Shown: piece after piece, positions 1 through 9,117 of the stretch
Layout of the letters: each line of letters begins with the position of its first letter
Numbering within the stretch: position 1 is the stretch's first letter
DNA from: Streptomyces sp. NWU339
GTDB lineage: Bacteria; Actinomycetota; Actinomycetes; Streptomycetales; Streptomycetaceae
Direction: 5' to 3'
Length of the DNA: 64,000 nt
NCBI RefSeq assembly: GCF_003143855.1
Contig: NZ_QFRK01000010.1
Coordinates: 140,208 to 204,207, forward strand
Translations under genes and position numbers: made by a program
The notes under the pieces: model-generated
Database searches by the model: none
Told to the model about the DNA's origin: nothing
Seen by the model: the letters and a program-made list of their open reading frames with translations, nothing else

Positions 1-733
1 GACGCCAGTCGGCAGACCTGACCAGGCCCGGTTCGACCAGACGCAGCCCCTGCAGGAAGCTCCCGATGTGCTCGGGCGAGCGCAGGTGGTACGTATTGAC
101 GGACTGCGCGTTGTACGCCTCGACGGCCGCCTCGAGTCGCTCGTCGGTGGCCGTGCCGTCGCTCAGGACCACATGGCTGCCCGGCGGCAACGCGTCGATC
201 AGCTCGGCCATGATCCGCTCGGGCTCCTCCTCGTCCGAGACCTGGCCCATGATGTTGAGCAGCATCAGGCCGACGGGCCGGTCGAAGTCCAGTGTGCGGG
301 CCGCCTGGGTGAGGATCTTCCGCGGATCCCGCACATCGGCGTCGAGGTAGGCGCACTTTCCTTCCGGCGTACTGCGCAGCAAGGCGTCGGCGTGGGCGAG
401 GACGATGGGGTCGTTGTCCACGTAGACGATCTTGCTTTCCGGCGCGATGCCCTGGGCGACCTCGTGGGTGTTGTTGGCGGTGGGCAACCCGGTGCCGATG
501 TCGAGGAACTGGCGGATCCCGGCGTCGCGCGCCAGGAACCGCACCGCTCGCACCAGGAAGCGCCGTTGCACGCGGGCGACGGCCGCGAACTCGGGGAAGT
601 TCTGGAGGATCAGGTCGCCGGCCTGACTGTCCACCGGGTAGTGGTTCTTCCCGCCGAGCAGGTAGTCCCACACACGCGCCGAGTGGGGTCGATCGGTCTG
701 CAGCCCGCTGCCCCGGGCTTCTCGGTCAGTCAT
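1..733 (-). CDS. SAM-dependent methyltransferase, DUF574 family (3' end cut by window)
   Basis: Probable S-adenosylmethionine-dependent methyltransferase of the actinobacterial DUF574 family; substrate unknown. Translation from ATG 733 begins with the family signature HSARVWDYLLGGKNHYPVD near residue 18, and motif I, FLDIGTGLPT, follows near residue 77. An acidic YVDNDPIVLAHAD segment fits the ribose-binding Asp. About 244 residues are visible; roughly 20-40 C-terminal residues should lie beyond position 1. The start lacks a strong ribosome-binding site. It sits 35 bp downstream of the GAF/PucR regulator on the same strand, but these families have no known functional link. Many Streptomyces genomes carry dozens of paralogues. 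Confidence 0.9.
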   Translation of the reverse strand, partial: MTDREARGSGLQTDRPHSARVWDYLLGGKNHYPVDSQAGDLILQNFPEFAAVARVQRRFLVRAVRFLARDAGIRQFLDIGTGLPTANNTHEVAQGIAPESKIVYVDNDPIVLAHADALLRSTPEGKCAYLDADVRDPRKILTQAARTLDFDRPVGLMLLNIMGQVSDEEEPERIMAELIDALPPGSHVVLSDGTATDERLEAAVEAYNAQSVNTYHLRSPEHIGSFLQGLRLVEPGLVRSADWR

Positions 734-768
734 GATCGAAGCATGGCACACGGCGGCCCTCAGAGCTC

Positions 769-2769
769 TCAACCTCCTTGTTCAAGCTCGGCGTTGGGCC
801 CACGGCGCCGGTCGCCGGATCCAGCTCGGTGGCCGTGCAGCGGGTTCTGGGCCAGGTGGTGCAGGCTCAGGGCGACTTGGATCTCCAGGGCCTTGCCGGG
901 CGTGTTCCAGTCGGGGCCGAGGAGTTGGGCGACCCGGTCGAGGCGCTGGACCACGGTGTTGACGTGGACGTGCAGGGCGTCCTTGGCTCTGGCGAGGCTG
1001 GCGCCGTGGTCGTAGTAGGCGCTGAGGGTGCGGGCGAGTTCGGTGCCACGCTGGGCGTCGTAGGCGAGTACGGGGCCCAGGACGCGATCCACGTATCCGT
1101 GGATGTCCGCCCGGTCGCCGAGGAGCACCCCGAGGAAGCCGAGGTCGGCCAGGCCGGCGCCGGTGCCGGTGCGGCCGAGCGCTTCGAGGGCTTCGAGGCA
1201 GCGGCGTGCCTCGTCGTAGGTGTCGGGGAGGTGTTCGGGGCCCGTGCCGGGGCCCGCTGCTCCGACGGTGATGGGGGTGCCCAGGCCCCGGGAGAGGCCT
1301 TGGGCGAGTTCCTGGGCGAGGGGGCCCGGAGTCGTGGTGGGTGCCAGCAGGACGGTGTGCCCGTTGCGGGTGCCGGCCAGGCCGCCGAGCGTGCGGGCAC
1401 GGCGTGCCGCCTCGATCAGCAGGCGTGAGCGCAGGTCCGGGTCGCAGTTGAGGACGAGCACCGCGTGCGGCTGGGTGAGATTGATGTCCAGCTTTCTGGC
1501 ACGCAGCGTCAGACTGCCGATGTTGCGGTGGCTTCCGGGGGATTGGGCGGTGAGCAGGTCGTCGAGGAGTTCGCCGCGCACCCGGTCCTCGGCCTCGGCC
1601 ACGGACCGGCGCAGGAGCAGCAGGAGGGCGGTGACCATGCCGGCCCGTTCGAACAGACGCCGGTCGGCGTCGGTGAGATCGGCCCGGTCGGTGAGCACCA
1701 GGCTGCCGAGGAGTTCCGGGCCCGCCAGGACGGCGCACACCCAGTTGCCGCCGACGGGGACGGCCCGTCCGCCTCGGCGGGAGGCTTCGATCCCCTGCTC
1801 GGGCGGGCGGACCGGGCCGGTCCCCAGGCGGGCGAGTTCGGTGCCGTCCGCGTCGTGAACGGCCAGGCCGCCGCCGAGGAGGGCGGCGATCTCGCGGGTG
1901 ACGTCATCGACGTCGCCGCCTCTGAGGACCAGGTCGGTGAGCCGGTCGTGGGCGTCGGCCGCGCGGTGCAGGTCTTCGCTGTGGGCCCGGGCCGTTTCGT
2001 TGGCGGCGTTCAGCTCGACCAGCGCGGAGCGGGTCTCCTCCAGCAGGCGCGCGCCGTCGATGGCCACGGCGGCGTGGTCGGCCAGGGAGGAGAGCAGGGC
2101 GATGGCCTCGGGGGTGAAGTCGCGCGGAGCGCGGTCTCCGGCGAACAGGACGCCGATCACGCGCCGGCCGACGCGCAGGGGCACGCCGAGGATGCCGCGC
2201 AGGCCCTCCTCGTCGACTCCCTCGTCGATGGTCCCGGTGTGCTTGAAACGGCGGTCGGTGCGGTAGTCGGTGCTCGCGTAGGGGCGGGCGGTCTGCGCGA
2301 CCAGACCACCGAGTCCCTCCCCCATGGCGAGGCGCAGTTGCTGGAACTTGGCGGAGACCGAGCCGGCGGTCACCCGCATGAACGTGTCGTCGGCCGTGGG
2401 GTCGTTCAGGGTCATGTACGCGGTGTCGGTGCCCAGCAGGGTTCTGGCCCGGTGCACGATGGCCCGCAGTACGGCGTCCAGGTCGCGCAGTGCGGCCAGG
2501 TCGCTCGCGGTGTCGAAGAGGGCGGCGAGTTCGGCCTCCCGGCGTCGGCGCTGGGCCAGGGTCCGGTGGATGTCCAGTGCGGTCCGGGTGGCCTCGTCGA
2601 TGACGGCCTGCTCGCTCGGGTCGGCTCCGGCCGCGCGGGCCCGGGCCGCGGGCTGGGCCAGGTGTTCGACGGGTGCGTCGGCGGCGAGCAGGTCGAGCAG
2701 CTGCCGGAGTGCGGCCGTCGCCGTGTGGGAGGGGTCGCTGCCGACGGTCACGGGGCTCACGGGGGGCAT
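769..2769 (-). CDS. GAF-domain transcriptional regulator with PucR-type C-terminal HTH
   Basis: Cytoplasmic one-component regulator of 666 aa, probably controlling the adjacent 3-hydroxybutyrate genes. I place the start at ATG 2769 (MPPVSPVT) because GGAGG lies 9-10 bases upstream; the frame stays open further upstream without such a site. Residues about 80-245 read as a GAF domain (ALFDTASDLAALRDLD through DHAAVAIDGARLL). The middle is a CdaR-like region, and the C-terminus (YYDHGASLARAKDALHVHVN) is the PucR/CdaR helix-turn-helix. No membrane segments are visible. It ends the cluster on the same strand as the MHS transporter and dehydrogenase. The effector is unknown; 3-hydroxybutyrate or acetoacetate is a guess from context. 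Confidence 0.88.
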   Translation of the reverse strand: MPPVSPVTVGSDPSHTATAALRQLLDLLAADAPVEHLAQPAARARAAGADPSEQAVIDEATRTALDIHRTLAQRRRREAELAALFDTASDLAALRDLDAVLRAIVHRARTLLGTDTAYMTLNDPTADDTFMRVTAGSVSAKFQQLRLAMGEGLGGLVAQTARPYASTDYRTDRRFKHTGTIDEGVDEEGLRGILGVPLRVGRRVIGVLFAGDRAPRDFTPEAIALLSSLADHAAVAIDGARLLEETRSALVELNAANETARAHSEDLHRAADAHDRLTDLVLRGGDVDDVTREIAALLGGGLAVHDADGTELARLGTGPVRPPEQGIEASRRGGRAVPVGGNWVCAVLAGPELLGSLVLTDRADLTDADRRLFERAGMVTALLLLLRRSVAEAEDRVRGELLDDLLTAQSPGSHRNIGSLTLRARKLDINLTQPHAVLVLNCDPDLRSRLLIEAARRARTLGGLAGTRNGHTVLLAPTTTPGPLAQELAQGLSRGLGTPITVGAAGPGTGPEHLPDTYDEARRCLEALEALGRTGTGAGLADLGFLGVLLGDRADIHGYVDRVLGPVLAYDAQRGTELARTLSAYYDHGASLARAKDALHVHVNTVVQRLDRVAQLLGPDWNTPGKALEIQVALSLHHLAQNPLHGHRAGSGDRRRGPNAELEQGG

Positions 2770-2925
2770 GGGGCAGTCCTCCCTCCAGCTGTGCGGCTGG
2801 TGTGTGGACGGGCTGTGGTGGCCTGCGTGGCGGGCACGGTGTCTACGGACGGGCATGCCGCGGTCCGCCCGTTTTCTCCTTCACGGGGCGGACCGCGACA
2901 CGGTGGCTTCTGGGCCTCTGGACTT

Positions 2926-4320
2926 CTAGACCCGGTCGGTGCCGGTGAGCGATGCCTCCTGCCGCTGCTGCTTCGACGGCTCGTCCGCGATCGAGACGGT
3001 CAGGTCACGGCCGCGGGTCTCCTTGATGACGGCGACGGTGATGGCCGTGACCACCGAGGCCGCGCAGAGGTAGACGGCGATGGGCGTCGAGGATCCGTAC
3101 CGCCTGAGGAGCTCGACGGCGATGATCGGGGCGAGGGCGCCGGCGAGGATGGAGGCGAGCTGCGAGCCCACTGAGGCCCCGGAGTAGCGGACCTTGGTGT
3201 CGAACATCTCGGAGATGAAGGCGGCCTGCGGTCCGTACATGGCGCCGTGGAGCAGCAGACCCGCGGTGACCGAGAGGGTGATCACGGTGAAGGACTCCGT
3301 GTCGACCAGGGAGAAGAAGGCGAACGCCCAGGCGGCCATGCCGACTGCGCCGATCATCGTCACGGGCCTGCGGCCGAGGCGGTCGGAGAGCGCCCCCCAC
3401 AGCGGGATGGTGACGAAGTGGACGGCGGAGGCGATCAGGACCGCGTTCAGCGCGGTGCTCTTCGGCAGCTCCAGATAGGTGGTGACGTAGACCAGCAGGA
3501 AGGAGGTCAGGATGTAGTAGGAGATGTTCTCGCCGAACCGGACGCCGATGGCCCCGAGCACCTCGCGCCAGCTGTGGCGGAAGACCTCGACGACGGGCGG
3601 CTTCTCCTCGGCCCCCTGGGCGGCGGCCGCATCGGCCTTGGCCTGGGCGGCGAGGAAGACCGGGGACTCGGACACCGAGACGCGGATCCACAGTCCGATC
3701 AGGACCAGGACGCCGGAGAGCAGGAAGGGGATGCGCCAGCCCCAGGACTGGAACGCCGCTTCGGACTGGACGGAGGCCAGCACCGCGAGAACGGCGGTGG
3801 CCAGCAGGTTGCCGGCGGGGACGCCGCACTGCGGCCAGGAGGCCCAGAAGCCGCGGTGCTTGTCGCCCCCGTGCTCGGAGACGATCAGTACGGCTCCGCC
3901 CCATTCGCCGCCCAGGGCGAAACCCTGGATCAGGCGCAGGACGGTGAGCAGGATCGGGGCGCCGACGCCGATGCTGCCGTAGGTGGGCAGCAGACCCATG
4001 GCGAAGGTGGCGCCGCCCATCATCAGCAGGCTGAGCACGAGCAGCTTCTTACGGCCGATCTTGTCGCCGTAGTGCCCGAAGACCATGCCGCCGATCGGCC
4101 GGGCCAGGAACCCGATCGCGTAGGTCATGAAGGCGAGCAGCGTGCCCACCAGCGGGTCGCTGCTGGGGAAGAAGAGGGTGTTGAACACCAGCGCGGCGGC
4201 GGAGCCGTAGAGGAAGAAGTCGTACCACTCGACGGTGGTGCCGATCAGGCTCGCCCCGACGATGCGGGCGATGCCGCTGGAGCGGGGCTCGCCCGGCTTG
4301 GCGGTTGTGGTCTCGGACAT
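2926..4320 (-). CDS. MHS-family MFS transporter (metabolite:H+ symporter)
   Basis: Twelve-helix major facilitator of 464 aa. The N-terminus (GASLIGTTVEWYDFFLYGSA) is the signature of the metabolite:H+ symporter group that includes ShiA, KgtP and ProP. The loop GHYGDKIGRKK and its second-half counterpart SDRLGRRP are the MFS motif A copies. The start at ATG 4320 has only a weak GGTGAA site. It is same-strand, downstream of the 3-hydroxybutyrate dehydrogenase and upstream of the GAF regulator, so the likely substrate is 3-hydroxybutyrate or a related short organic acid. That substrate is inferred from neighbours only; MHS proteins carry many different acids and betaines. Confidence 0.9.
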   Translation of the reverse strand: MSETTTAKPGEPRSSGIARIVGASLIGTTVEWYDFFLYGSAAALVFNTLFFPSSDPLVGTLLAFMTYAIGFLARPIGGMVFGHYGDKIGRKKLLVLSLLMMGGATFAMGLLPTYGSIGVGAPILLTVLRLIQGFALGGEWGGAVLIVSEHGGDKHRGFWASWPQCGVPAGNLLATAVLAVLASVQSEAAFQSWGWRIPFLLSGVLVLIGLWIRVSVSESPVFLAAQAKADAAAAQGAEEKPPVVEVFRHSWREVLGAIGVRFGENISYYILTSFLLVYVTTYLELPKSTALNAVLIASAVHFVTIPLWGALSDRLGRRPVTMIGAVGMAAWAFAFFSLVDTESFTVITLSVTAGLLLHGAMYGPQAAFISEMFDTKVRYSGASVGSQLASILAGALAPIIAVELLRRYGSSTPIAVYLCAASVVTAITVAVIKETRGRDLTVSIADEPSKQQRQEASLTGTDRV

Positions 4321-4415
4321 GGGTTCACCGATTCTCGGGTGAGGTGCGGGGACAGGCGTGGGGGGCAGTCATGGGGACGGGGGCGGCGCAGGAGCGGCGC
4401 CCGGGGCGCGGCGGG

Positions 4416-5213
4416 TCAGTTGGCTCCCCAGCCGCCGTCGAGGGGCAGTGAGGTTCCGGTGATGTAGCTGCTGTGGTCGGCGCACAGCCACAGCGCGGCC
4501 GCGGCGACCTCCTCCGCCTCCAGCAGGCGTTTGATGGGTGAGCGGGTCAGCAGCACATCGGTCAGGACGTCGTCGGGGCTGATTCCGTGCGCGACGGCCT
4601 GATCGCGGATCTGGTTCTCGACCAGGGGGGTACGGACGTAGCCGGGGTTGATGCAGTTGCTGGTCACACCGTGGGCGGCACCTTCGAGCGCGGCCACCTT
4701 GCTCAGGCCCTCCAGCGCGTGTTTGGCGGCCACGTAGGCGGACTTGTAGGCGCTGGCCCGCAGTCCGTGGACGCTGGAGAGGTTGATCAGCCGTCCCCAG
4801 CCCCGCGCGTACATGTGCGGCAGGCTGCGGCGCATCAGCAGGAACGGGGCGGTGACCATCACCTGCTGGATGAGGGCGAACCGCTCCGGCGGGAACTCGG
4901 TCAGGGGCGCCACGTGCTGCAGGCCGGCGTTGTTGACCAGGATGTCGACCTCGGTCGGCAGTGCCTCGATCGCGGCCGGGTCGGCCAGGTCGACGATGTG
5001 CGCCTCGCCCCCGATCTCGGCGGCGACCTCCTTGGCCGAATCGGCGTCCCGGTCGACCACGTGCACGGTGGCACCCGCGGCGGCCAGCGCCGTGGCGCAC
5101 GCCTTGCCGATGCCGCTGCCGCCACCGGTGACCAGAGCGGCCCGGGACGTCAGGTCCACGCCGGCGCCGGACGGCGCCGAGTGGGCGGTGGGAGGAGGGA
5201 ATTCGCTTGTCAT
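4416..5213 (-). CDS. 3-hydroxybutyrate dehydrogenase (SDR family)
   Basis: Short-chain dehydrogenase of 265 aa from ATG 5213 that would oxidise (R)-3-hydroxybutyrate to acetoacetate with NAD+. Visible features are the dinucleotide motif VTGGGSGIGKA near residue 28, NNAGLQHVAP, the catalytic Ser in INLSSVHGL, and the YxxxK pair in KSAYVAAKHALEG. The ending SLPLDGGWGAN is typical of HBDH-type SDRs. QHVAP and SSVHGL are the features I associate with 3-hydroxybutyrate dehydrogenases. A GTG at 5264 would add 17 residues, but they do not resemble the family. The flanking transporter, PHB depolymerase and 3-oxoacid CoA-transferase make a ketone-body catabolic role likely. Confidence 0.88.
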   Translation of the reverse strand: MTSEFPPPTAHSAPSGAGVDLTSRAALVTGGGSGIGKACATALAAAGATVHVVDRDADSAKEVAAEIGGEAHIVDLADPAAIEALPTEVDILVNNAGLQHVAPLTEFPPERFALIQQVMVTAPFLLMRRSLPHMYARGWGRLINLSSVHGLRASAYKSAYVAAKHALEGLSKVAALEGAAHGVTSNCINPGYVRTPLVENQIRDQAVAHGISPDDVLTDVLLTRSPIKRLLEAEEVAAAALWLCADHSSYITGTSLPLDGGWGAN

Positions 5214-5337
5214 GGCCGGAAACAGTACGGACGCCGCCCAGACACACCTATGTATGTGACCCACACAGTAAGAGCTACTTCTATAGCGCCCTCATCCACA
5301 AGCCGATACATGACGTGACGCACTCCGTGGGATGGGC

Positions 5338-5376
5338 CCCGCGGCGGCCGTGACGTTTCGTCACGGCCGCCGCGGG
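5338..5376. terminator. Very strong hairpin, likely terminator of the PHB depolymerase unit
   Basis: An 18-bp perfect inverted repeat (5338-5355 against 5359-5376, arm core GCGGCGGCCGTGACG) encloses a 3-base TTT loop. It lies between the dehydrogenase start and the depolymerase end, so it should stop minus-strand transcription coming from the depolymerase. No long T-run follows, as is usual in Streptomyces. Confidence 0.75.
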
Positions 5377-5380
5377 TGCG

Positions 5381-5600
5381 TCACTTGTCGAGGCGGCAGT
5401 CGGTGAGCAGGGCCGCCGGATCGGCGCCCTCGGGCCGGGCGACGGTGTGGCTCGCGGGCGGGCGGTGCCCGGTGGAGAGCCACTTCTCCAGGGCGATGGA
5501 CGGACGGGCCGGAGGCCAGGCGGCAAGCTCGGTACGGGAACGTGTGTGCCCGCCGCGGCGGCGGCTTCTCTCAGGTGGGCCGCCACCATGACGGGCACGG
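5381..5600 (-). pseudogene. Possible remnant of a hydrolase C-terminus between phaZ and its terminator
   Basis: The gap between the depolymerase and the strong hairpin has a protein-like reading on the minus strand. One frame gives ALEKWLSTGHRPPASHTVAR and ends ALLTDCRLDK at a stop just before the hairpin. An adjacent frame upstream gives PVMVAAHLREAAAAAG. Such endings occur in esterase/hydrolase-type proteins, and an oligomer hydrolase would fit the PHB context. There is no convincing start, and a frame change would be needed around 5500, so I read it as a decayed gene fragment. Family assignment is a guess; it could be chance coding-like sequence. Confidence 0.3.
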
Positions 5601-5648
5601 GACCGTGGATGGTGCGGGGAGGCGTCCACAGTCATGGCCGGCCCTGCG

Positions 5649-7187
5649 TCAGTTGCAGGTTCCGTCCGCGATGGTGAAGTGTCCGGCGGGTGACTCCTTC
5701 AGGGTGTGGCTGACGAACATGTTGTACAGGCCCATGTTCTGCTGGGAGCCCTTGGCGTAGGTATAGCCGCCGCTGGTCGTGGCGCGTCCCGCCTGCACGT
5801 GGGCGTAGTTGGTGGCGGTCCAGCAGGTGGCGGTGGCGCCGGTGGTCCGCGCCGTGACCGTGCTGGAGAGCCGCCCCGGCTTGCCGTCGGCGTCGCGGGC
5901 GGCGACCGCGTAGGTGTGGGAGGAGCCCGGGGCCAGACCGGTGTCGGTGTAGGACGTGGAGTCCGCCGTGCCGATCGGGGCACCGTCGCGGTGGACGGTA
6001 TAGCCTTCGGCGCCCTCGACGGCGTCCCAGCTCAGGTCGACGGTGGTGTCCGTGATGCCGGTCGGGGCCAGGCCGGTCGGAGCGGGCAGCCCCTCACGCC
6101 CGGGGTCGGAGTCGTCCAGGCCGAAGAACTGGGCGATCCAGTGGCTGGAGCAGATGGAGGCCTGGAAGTTGACGGTGCCGGTGCTGCCGCACTGCTGGGG
6201 CCCGCTGCCGGGATCGACCGGCGTGGCGTGCCCGATGTTCGGGACCCGGTTCACCTCGACGGCCACCGAGTCGTCCGCAGCGGCGTACTCCTCGTGCCGG
6301 GTGGAGTTCGGGCCGATCACGGACGTGCGGGTCGGCTTCTGGGACAGGCCGTGCAGTGCGGTCCACTGGTCGCGCAGTTCGTCGGCGTTGAGCGGGACGA
6401 CCGTGGGGTCGTTGTCACCGTGCCAGATGGCCACGCGGGGCCAGGGTCCGGACCACGAGGGATTGGCGTCGCGGACCCGCTTCGCCCATTGGTCCGGAGT
6501 CAGGTTGACTCCGGGGGCCATGCACTTCAAGGCGGCCGTGACGTCGCTGGCGCAACCGTAGGGCAGACCCGCGACGACCGCGCCGGCCTGGAAGACGTCC
6601 GGGTACATGGCGAGCATCACCGACGTCATGGCGCCGCCGGCGGACAGGCCGGTGACGTAGGTCCGCCCGGCGTCCGCGCCGTAGGCGGAAACCGCGTGCG
6701 CGGCCATCTGCCGGATCGATGCGGCTTCGCCCTGGCCTCTGCGGATGTCGGTGGTCTGGTACCAGTTGAAGCACTTGTTCATGTGGTTCGAGAAAGTGGT
6801 CTCGGCGAACACCACCAGGAACCCGTGCCGGTCGGCGAGTTCGGGCAGGCCGGAGTTGTCGGCGTACATTTGGGCGTTCTGGCTGCAGCCGTGCAGCGCG
6901 AACACCACCGCCGGATTGGCGGGCAGGGACGTGGGCCGGTAGACGTACATGTTCAACTGGCCCGGGTTGGCGCCGAAGTCGGTGACCTTGGTCAAGCCGA
7001 CCGCGGCCTGAGCGGTCGGCGCCGGGCCGACCAGGGCAGCCGCGAGGGCGAGGGCCACGACGGTCACAAGACGGGACAGCAGTCCGCGCCACACGCCCCC
7101 CGCCGGGCGCGGCGGCGGATCGGCGGGCGGTGCGGACGAAGTGCGGGACAGCGGGGCGACGGTGCCCCGGAAAGACGACGGTTGCAT
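5649..7187 (-). CDS. phaZ: Secreted poly(3-hydroxybutyrate) depolymerase family esterase
   Basis: Exported esterase of 512 aa. ATG 7187 is preceded by GAGGAG at good spacing. An arginine-containing N-terminus leads into a hydrophobic stretch (LVTVVALALAAALVGPAP) ending PTAQAA, a Sec signal peptide. The catalytic domain has the lipase box GLSAGGA (nucleophile Ser), WHGDNDPTV (Asp) and NIGHATPVDP (His). HGCSQNAQMYADNSG is the expected oxyanion-hole region. A fibronectin type III domain (LAPTGITDTTVDLSWDA onward) and a C-terminal substrate-binding-like domain (YAHVQAGRA, GSQQNMGLYN) follow. This order, catalytic-FN3-binding, is that of extracellular PHB depolymerases. Flanking dehydrogenase and CoA-transferase genes could use the released monomer. 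Confidence 0.88.
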   Translation of the reverse strand: MQPSSFRGTVAPLSRTSSAPPADPPPRPAGGVWRGLLSRLVTVVALALAAALVGPAPTAQAAVGLTKVTDFGANPGQLNMYVYRPTSLPANPAVVFALHGCSQNAQMYADNSGLPELADRHGFLVVFAETTFSNHMNKCFNWYQTTDIRRGQGEAASIRQMAAHAVSAYGADAGRTYVTGLSAGGAMTSVMLAMYPDVFQAGAVVAGLPYGCASDVTAALKCMAPGVNLTPDQWAKRVRDANPSWSGPWPRVAIWHGDNDPTVVPLNADELRDQWTALHGLSQKPTRTSVIGPNSTRHEEYAAADDSVAVEVNRVPNIGHATPVDPGSGPQQCGSTGTVNFQASICSSHWIAQFFGLDDSDPGREGLPAPTGLAPTGITDTTVDLSWDAVEGAEGYTVHRDGAPIGTADSTSYTDTGLAPGSSHTYAVAARDADGKPGRLSSTVTARTTGATATCWTATNYAHVQAGRATTSGGYTYAKGSQQNMGLYNMFVSHTLKESPAGHFTIADGTCN

Positions 7188-7365
7188 GGCGGCTCCTCGG
7201 TGCAGTGGGGGACACCGGGCCGCTCCTCGGCGTGGAACAGTCGGAGCGGCCCGGTGTCGGCACCGTAGGATCCGTTTAACGCGCAACGATATGGCAGGGA
7301 GCACCACAGCCTGCTTGCCACGATGTGGACCCGAACGGGTTGTGCCGCCGGGTGGCATCTGCTAC

Positions 7366-8025
7366 TCAGACACCTGCCGCCGTCGCCGGCCGCGCGGGAA
7401 CGCGCAGGTCGGCCCCTGTCGCGGCCCGTACCTCGTCGACGCCGACGCCGGGAGCGAGTTCGGCCAGCGAGAAACCCTCCGGCGTGATGTCGATGACGGC
7501 GAGATCGGTGATGACGCGCTGGACGACCCCGGTGCCGGTCAGCGGCAGATCGCACCGCTCGACGAGCTTGGGACTGCCGTCCTTGGCGGTGTGCTCCATC
7601 AGCACGATGACCCGGCGCGCCCCGTGCACCAGGTCCATGGCACCGCCCATGCCCTTGACCATCTTCCCCGGGATCATCCAGTTCGCCAGGTCCCCGGAGG
7701 ACGACACCTGCATGGCGCCCAGCACCGCGGCGTCGATGTGCTCGCCGCGGATCATGCCGAAGGACAGCGCGGAGTCGAAGAACGACGCCCCGGGCAGGGT
7801 GGTCACCGTCTCCTTGCCCGCGTTGATCAGGTCCGCGTCGAGTTCCTCCTCGAGCGGGTAGGGGCCGACACCGAGAATGCCGTTCTCGGACTGCAGCACC
7901 ACCTCGACTCCCGGCGGGAGGTGGTTCGGGATCAGTGTGGGCAGGCCGATGCCGAGGTTGACGTACGTGCCGTCCACCAGTTCGCGGGCCGCCCGGGCCG
8001 CCATCTGCTCGCGAGTGAGCGCCAT
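7366..8025 (-). CDS. scoB: 3-oxoacid CoA-transferase subunit B
   Basis: Beta subunit (219 aa) of succinyl-CoA:3-ketoacid CoA-transferase, which activates acetoacetate to acetoacetyl-CoA. It contains [14 protein letters not shown] and [10 protein letters not shown]; the Glu of the ENG motif is the catalytic residue that forms the glutamyl-CoA thioester. [19 protein letters not shown] is also typical. The start at ATG 8025 lies one base after the subunit A stop, so the two are almost certainly translationally coupled. The alternative PcaIJ (3-oxoadipate) specificity cannot be excluded from motifs, but the neighbouring 3-hydroxybutyrate dehydrogenase and PHB depolymerase favour acetoacetate. Confidence 0.93.
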   Translation of the reverse strand: MALTREQMAARAARELVDGTYVNLGIGLPTLIPNHLPPGVEVVLQSENGILGVGPYPLEEELDADLINAGKETVTTLPGASFFDSALSFGMIRGEHIDAAVLGAMQVSSSGDLANWMIPGKMVKGMGGAMDLVHGARRVIVLMEHTAKDGSPKLVERCDLPLTGTGVVQRVITDLAVIDITPEGFSLAELAPGVGVDEVRAATGADLRVPARPATAAGV

Positions 8026-8026
8026 G

Positions 8027-8809
8027 TCAGGCACCGCCTTCCTGTTCGGTCCGCACGCACCGTCGTTCGATCCGCCGGGTGGCGGTCGGGTCGTCGGGGA
8101 AGACCCGGACCACCCGCTGCACGAACACCCCCGGCAGGTGCACCTCGTCCGGATCCAGTTCACCCGGCTCCACCAGGTGCTCGACCTCGGCGACGGTGAT
8201 ACGCCCGGCCATCGCGGCCAGCGGGTTGAAGTTGCGGGCCGAGGAGCGGAACACCAGGTTGCCGTGACGGTCCCCGACGGCCGCCCGCACCAGGGCGTAA
8301 TCGGTCCTGATGCCCTCCTCCAGCAGGTACTCACGCCCGTCGAAGACCCGCGTCTCCTTCGGCGGCGACGCCACCGCGACCTGCCCGTCCGCGCCGTACC
8401 GCCAGGGCAGCCCGCCCTGCCCGATCTGCGTCCCGGCCCCGGCCGGTGTGTAGAACGCCGGGATGCCCGCCCCGCCGGCCCGCAGGCGTTCGGCCAGCGT
8501 GCCCTGCGGCACCAGCTCCACTTCCAGTTCCCCGCTGAGGTACTGGCGGGCGAACTCCTTGTTCTCGCCCACGTACGAACTGGTCATGCGCGCGATCCGG
8601 CCGGCCCGCAGCAGGAGCCCCAGCCCCCAGTCGTCCACCCCGCAGTTGTTGGAGACGACCTTGAACCCGCCCGCCTCCCGCTGCAGCAGTGCGGCGATCA
8701 GGGCGCTCGGTATGCCACACAGGCCGAACCCGCCGACGGCCAGCGACGCCCCCTCGGGGATGTCCGCCACTGCCTCGCCCACGCTGTCGACCGTTTTGTC
8801 CAGCCCCAT
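8027..8809 (-). CDS. scoA: 3-oxoacid CoA-transferase subunit A
   Basis: Alpha subunit (260 aa) of the 3-oxoacid CoA-transferase. From ATG 8809 ([14 protein letters not shown]) it has the CoA-binding motif [13 protein letters not shown] near residue 28 and [14 protein letters not shown] further on, both diagnostic. GAGGGG precedes the start at normal spacing. A longer in-frame N-terminus is possible, but it has no family resemblance. It is the first gene of the scoAB pair; its promoter should lie in the 308 bp that separate it from the siderophore synthetase end. Confidence 0.93.
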   Translation of the reverse strand: MGLDKTVDSVGEAVADIPEGASLAVGGFGLCGIPSALIAALLQREAGGFKVVSNNCGVDDWGLGLLLRAGRIARMTSSYVGENKEFARQYLSGELEVELVPQGTLAERLRAGGAGIPAFYTPAGAGTQIGQGGLPWRYGADGQVAVASPPKETRVFDGREYLLEEGIRTDYALVRAAVGDRHGNLVFRSSARNFNPLAAMAGRITVAEVEHLVEPGELDPDEVHLPGVFVQRVVRVFPDDPTATRRIERRCVRTEQEGGA

Positions 8810-9117
8810 ACGGCCCCTCTCCATCAAGGGGCGCGTACCGCCCCGAGCAGCCGAGGTGCGCATAGGATGTGGCCTTCGCGCCCCGGCATCCATCGACGTG
8901 ACGACCTTAAGGACGCACAGGAGCCAACCGGTATGGCTGCCTCCGACACCTACCGCACGGTCAGTGTGTGGTCCGCGCCCAGGCGCACAGCGCGGAATCA
9001 CGCTCGAGCGCACCCTCCGCGCGACCGGCCGGTATGGCGCCGGCAACCACGCCTGCGGCCTTCAGCCGTGCGTTCCGGCACCCACGGTTTCACCTGTGCG
9101 CGCCCGCGCTCCCGCTC
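8810..9117. other. Intergenic region upstream of scoA
   Basis: This 308-bp stretch should hold the scoA promoter on the minus strand; no clear -10/-35 pair or palindrome stands out. On the plus strand an AGGAG lies 9 bases before an ATG at about 8933, but the frame that follows (MAASDTYRTVSVWSAP...) soon becomes arginine-rich and runs into the antisense of the next gene, so I do not call a gene. Confidence 0.4.

Noticed and set aside
1465..3174. Long plus-strand frames opposite the GAF regulator and transporter
   Set aside because: Gly/Val/Asp-rich translations without domains, antisense to clear genes; a usual effect of codon bias in GC-rich genomes.
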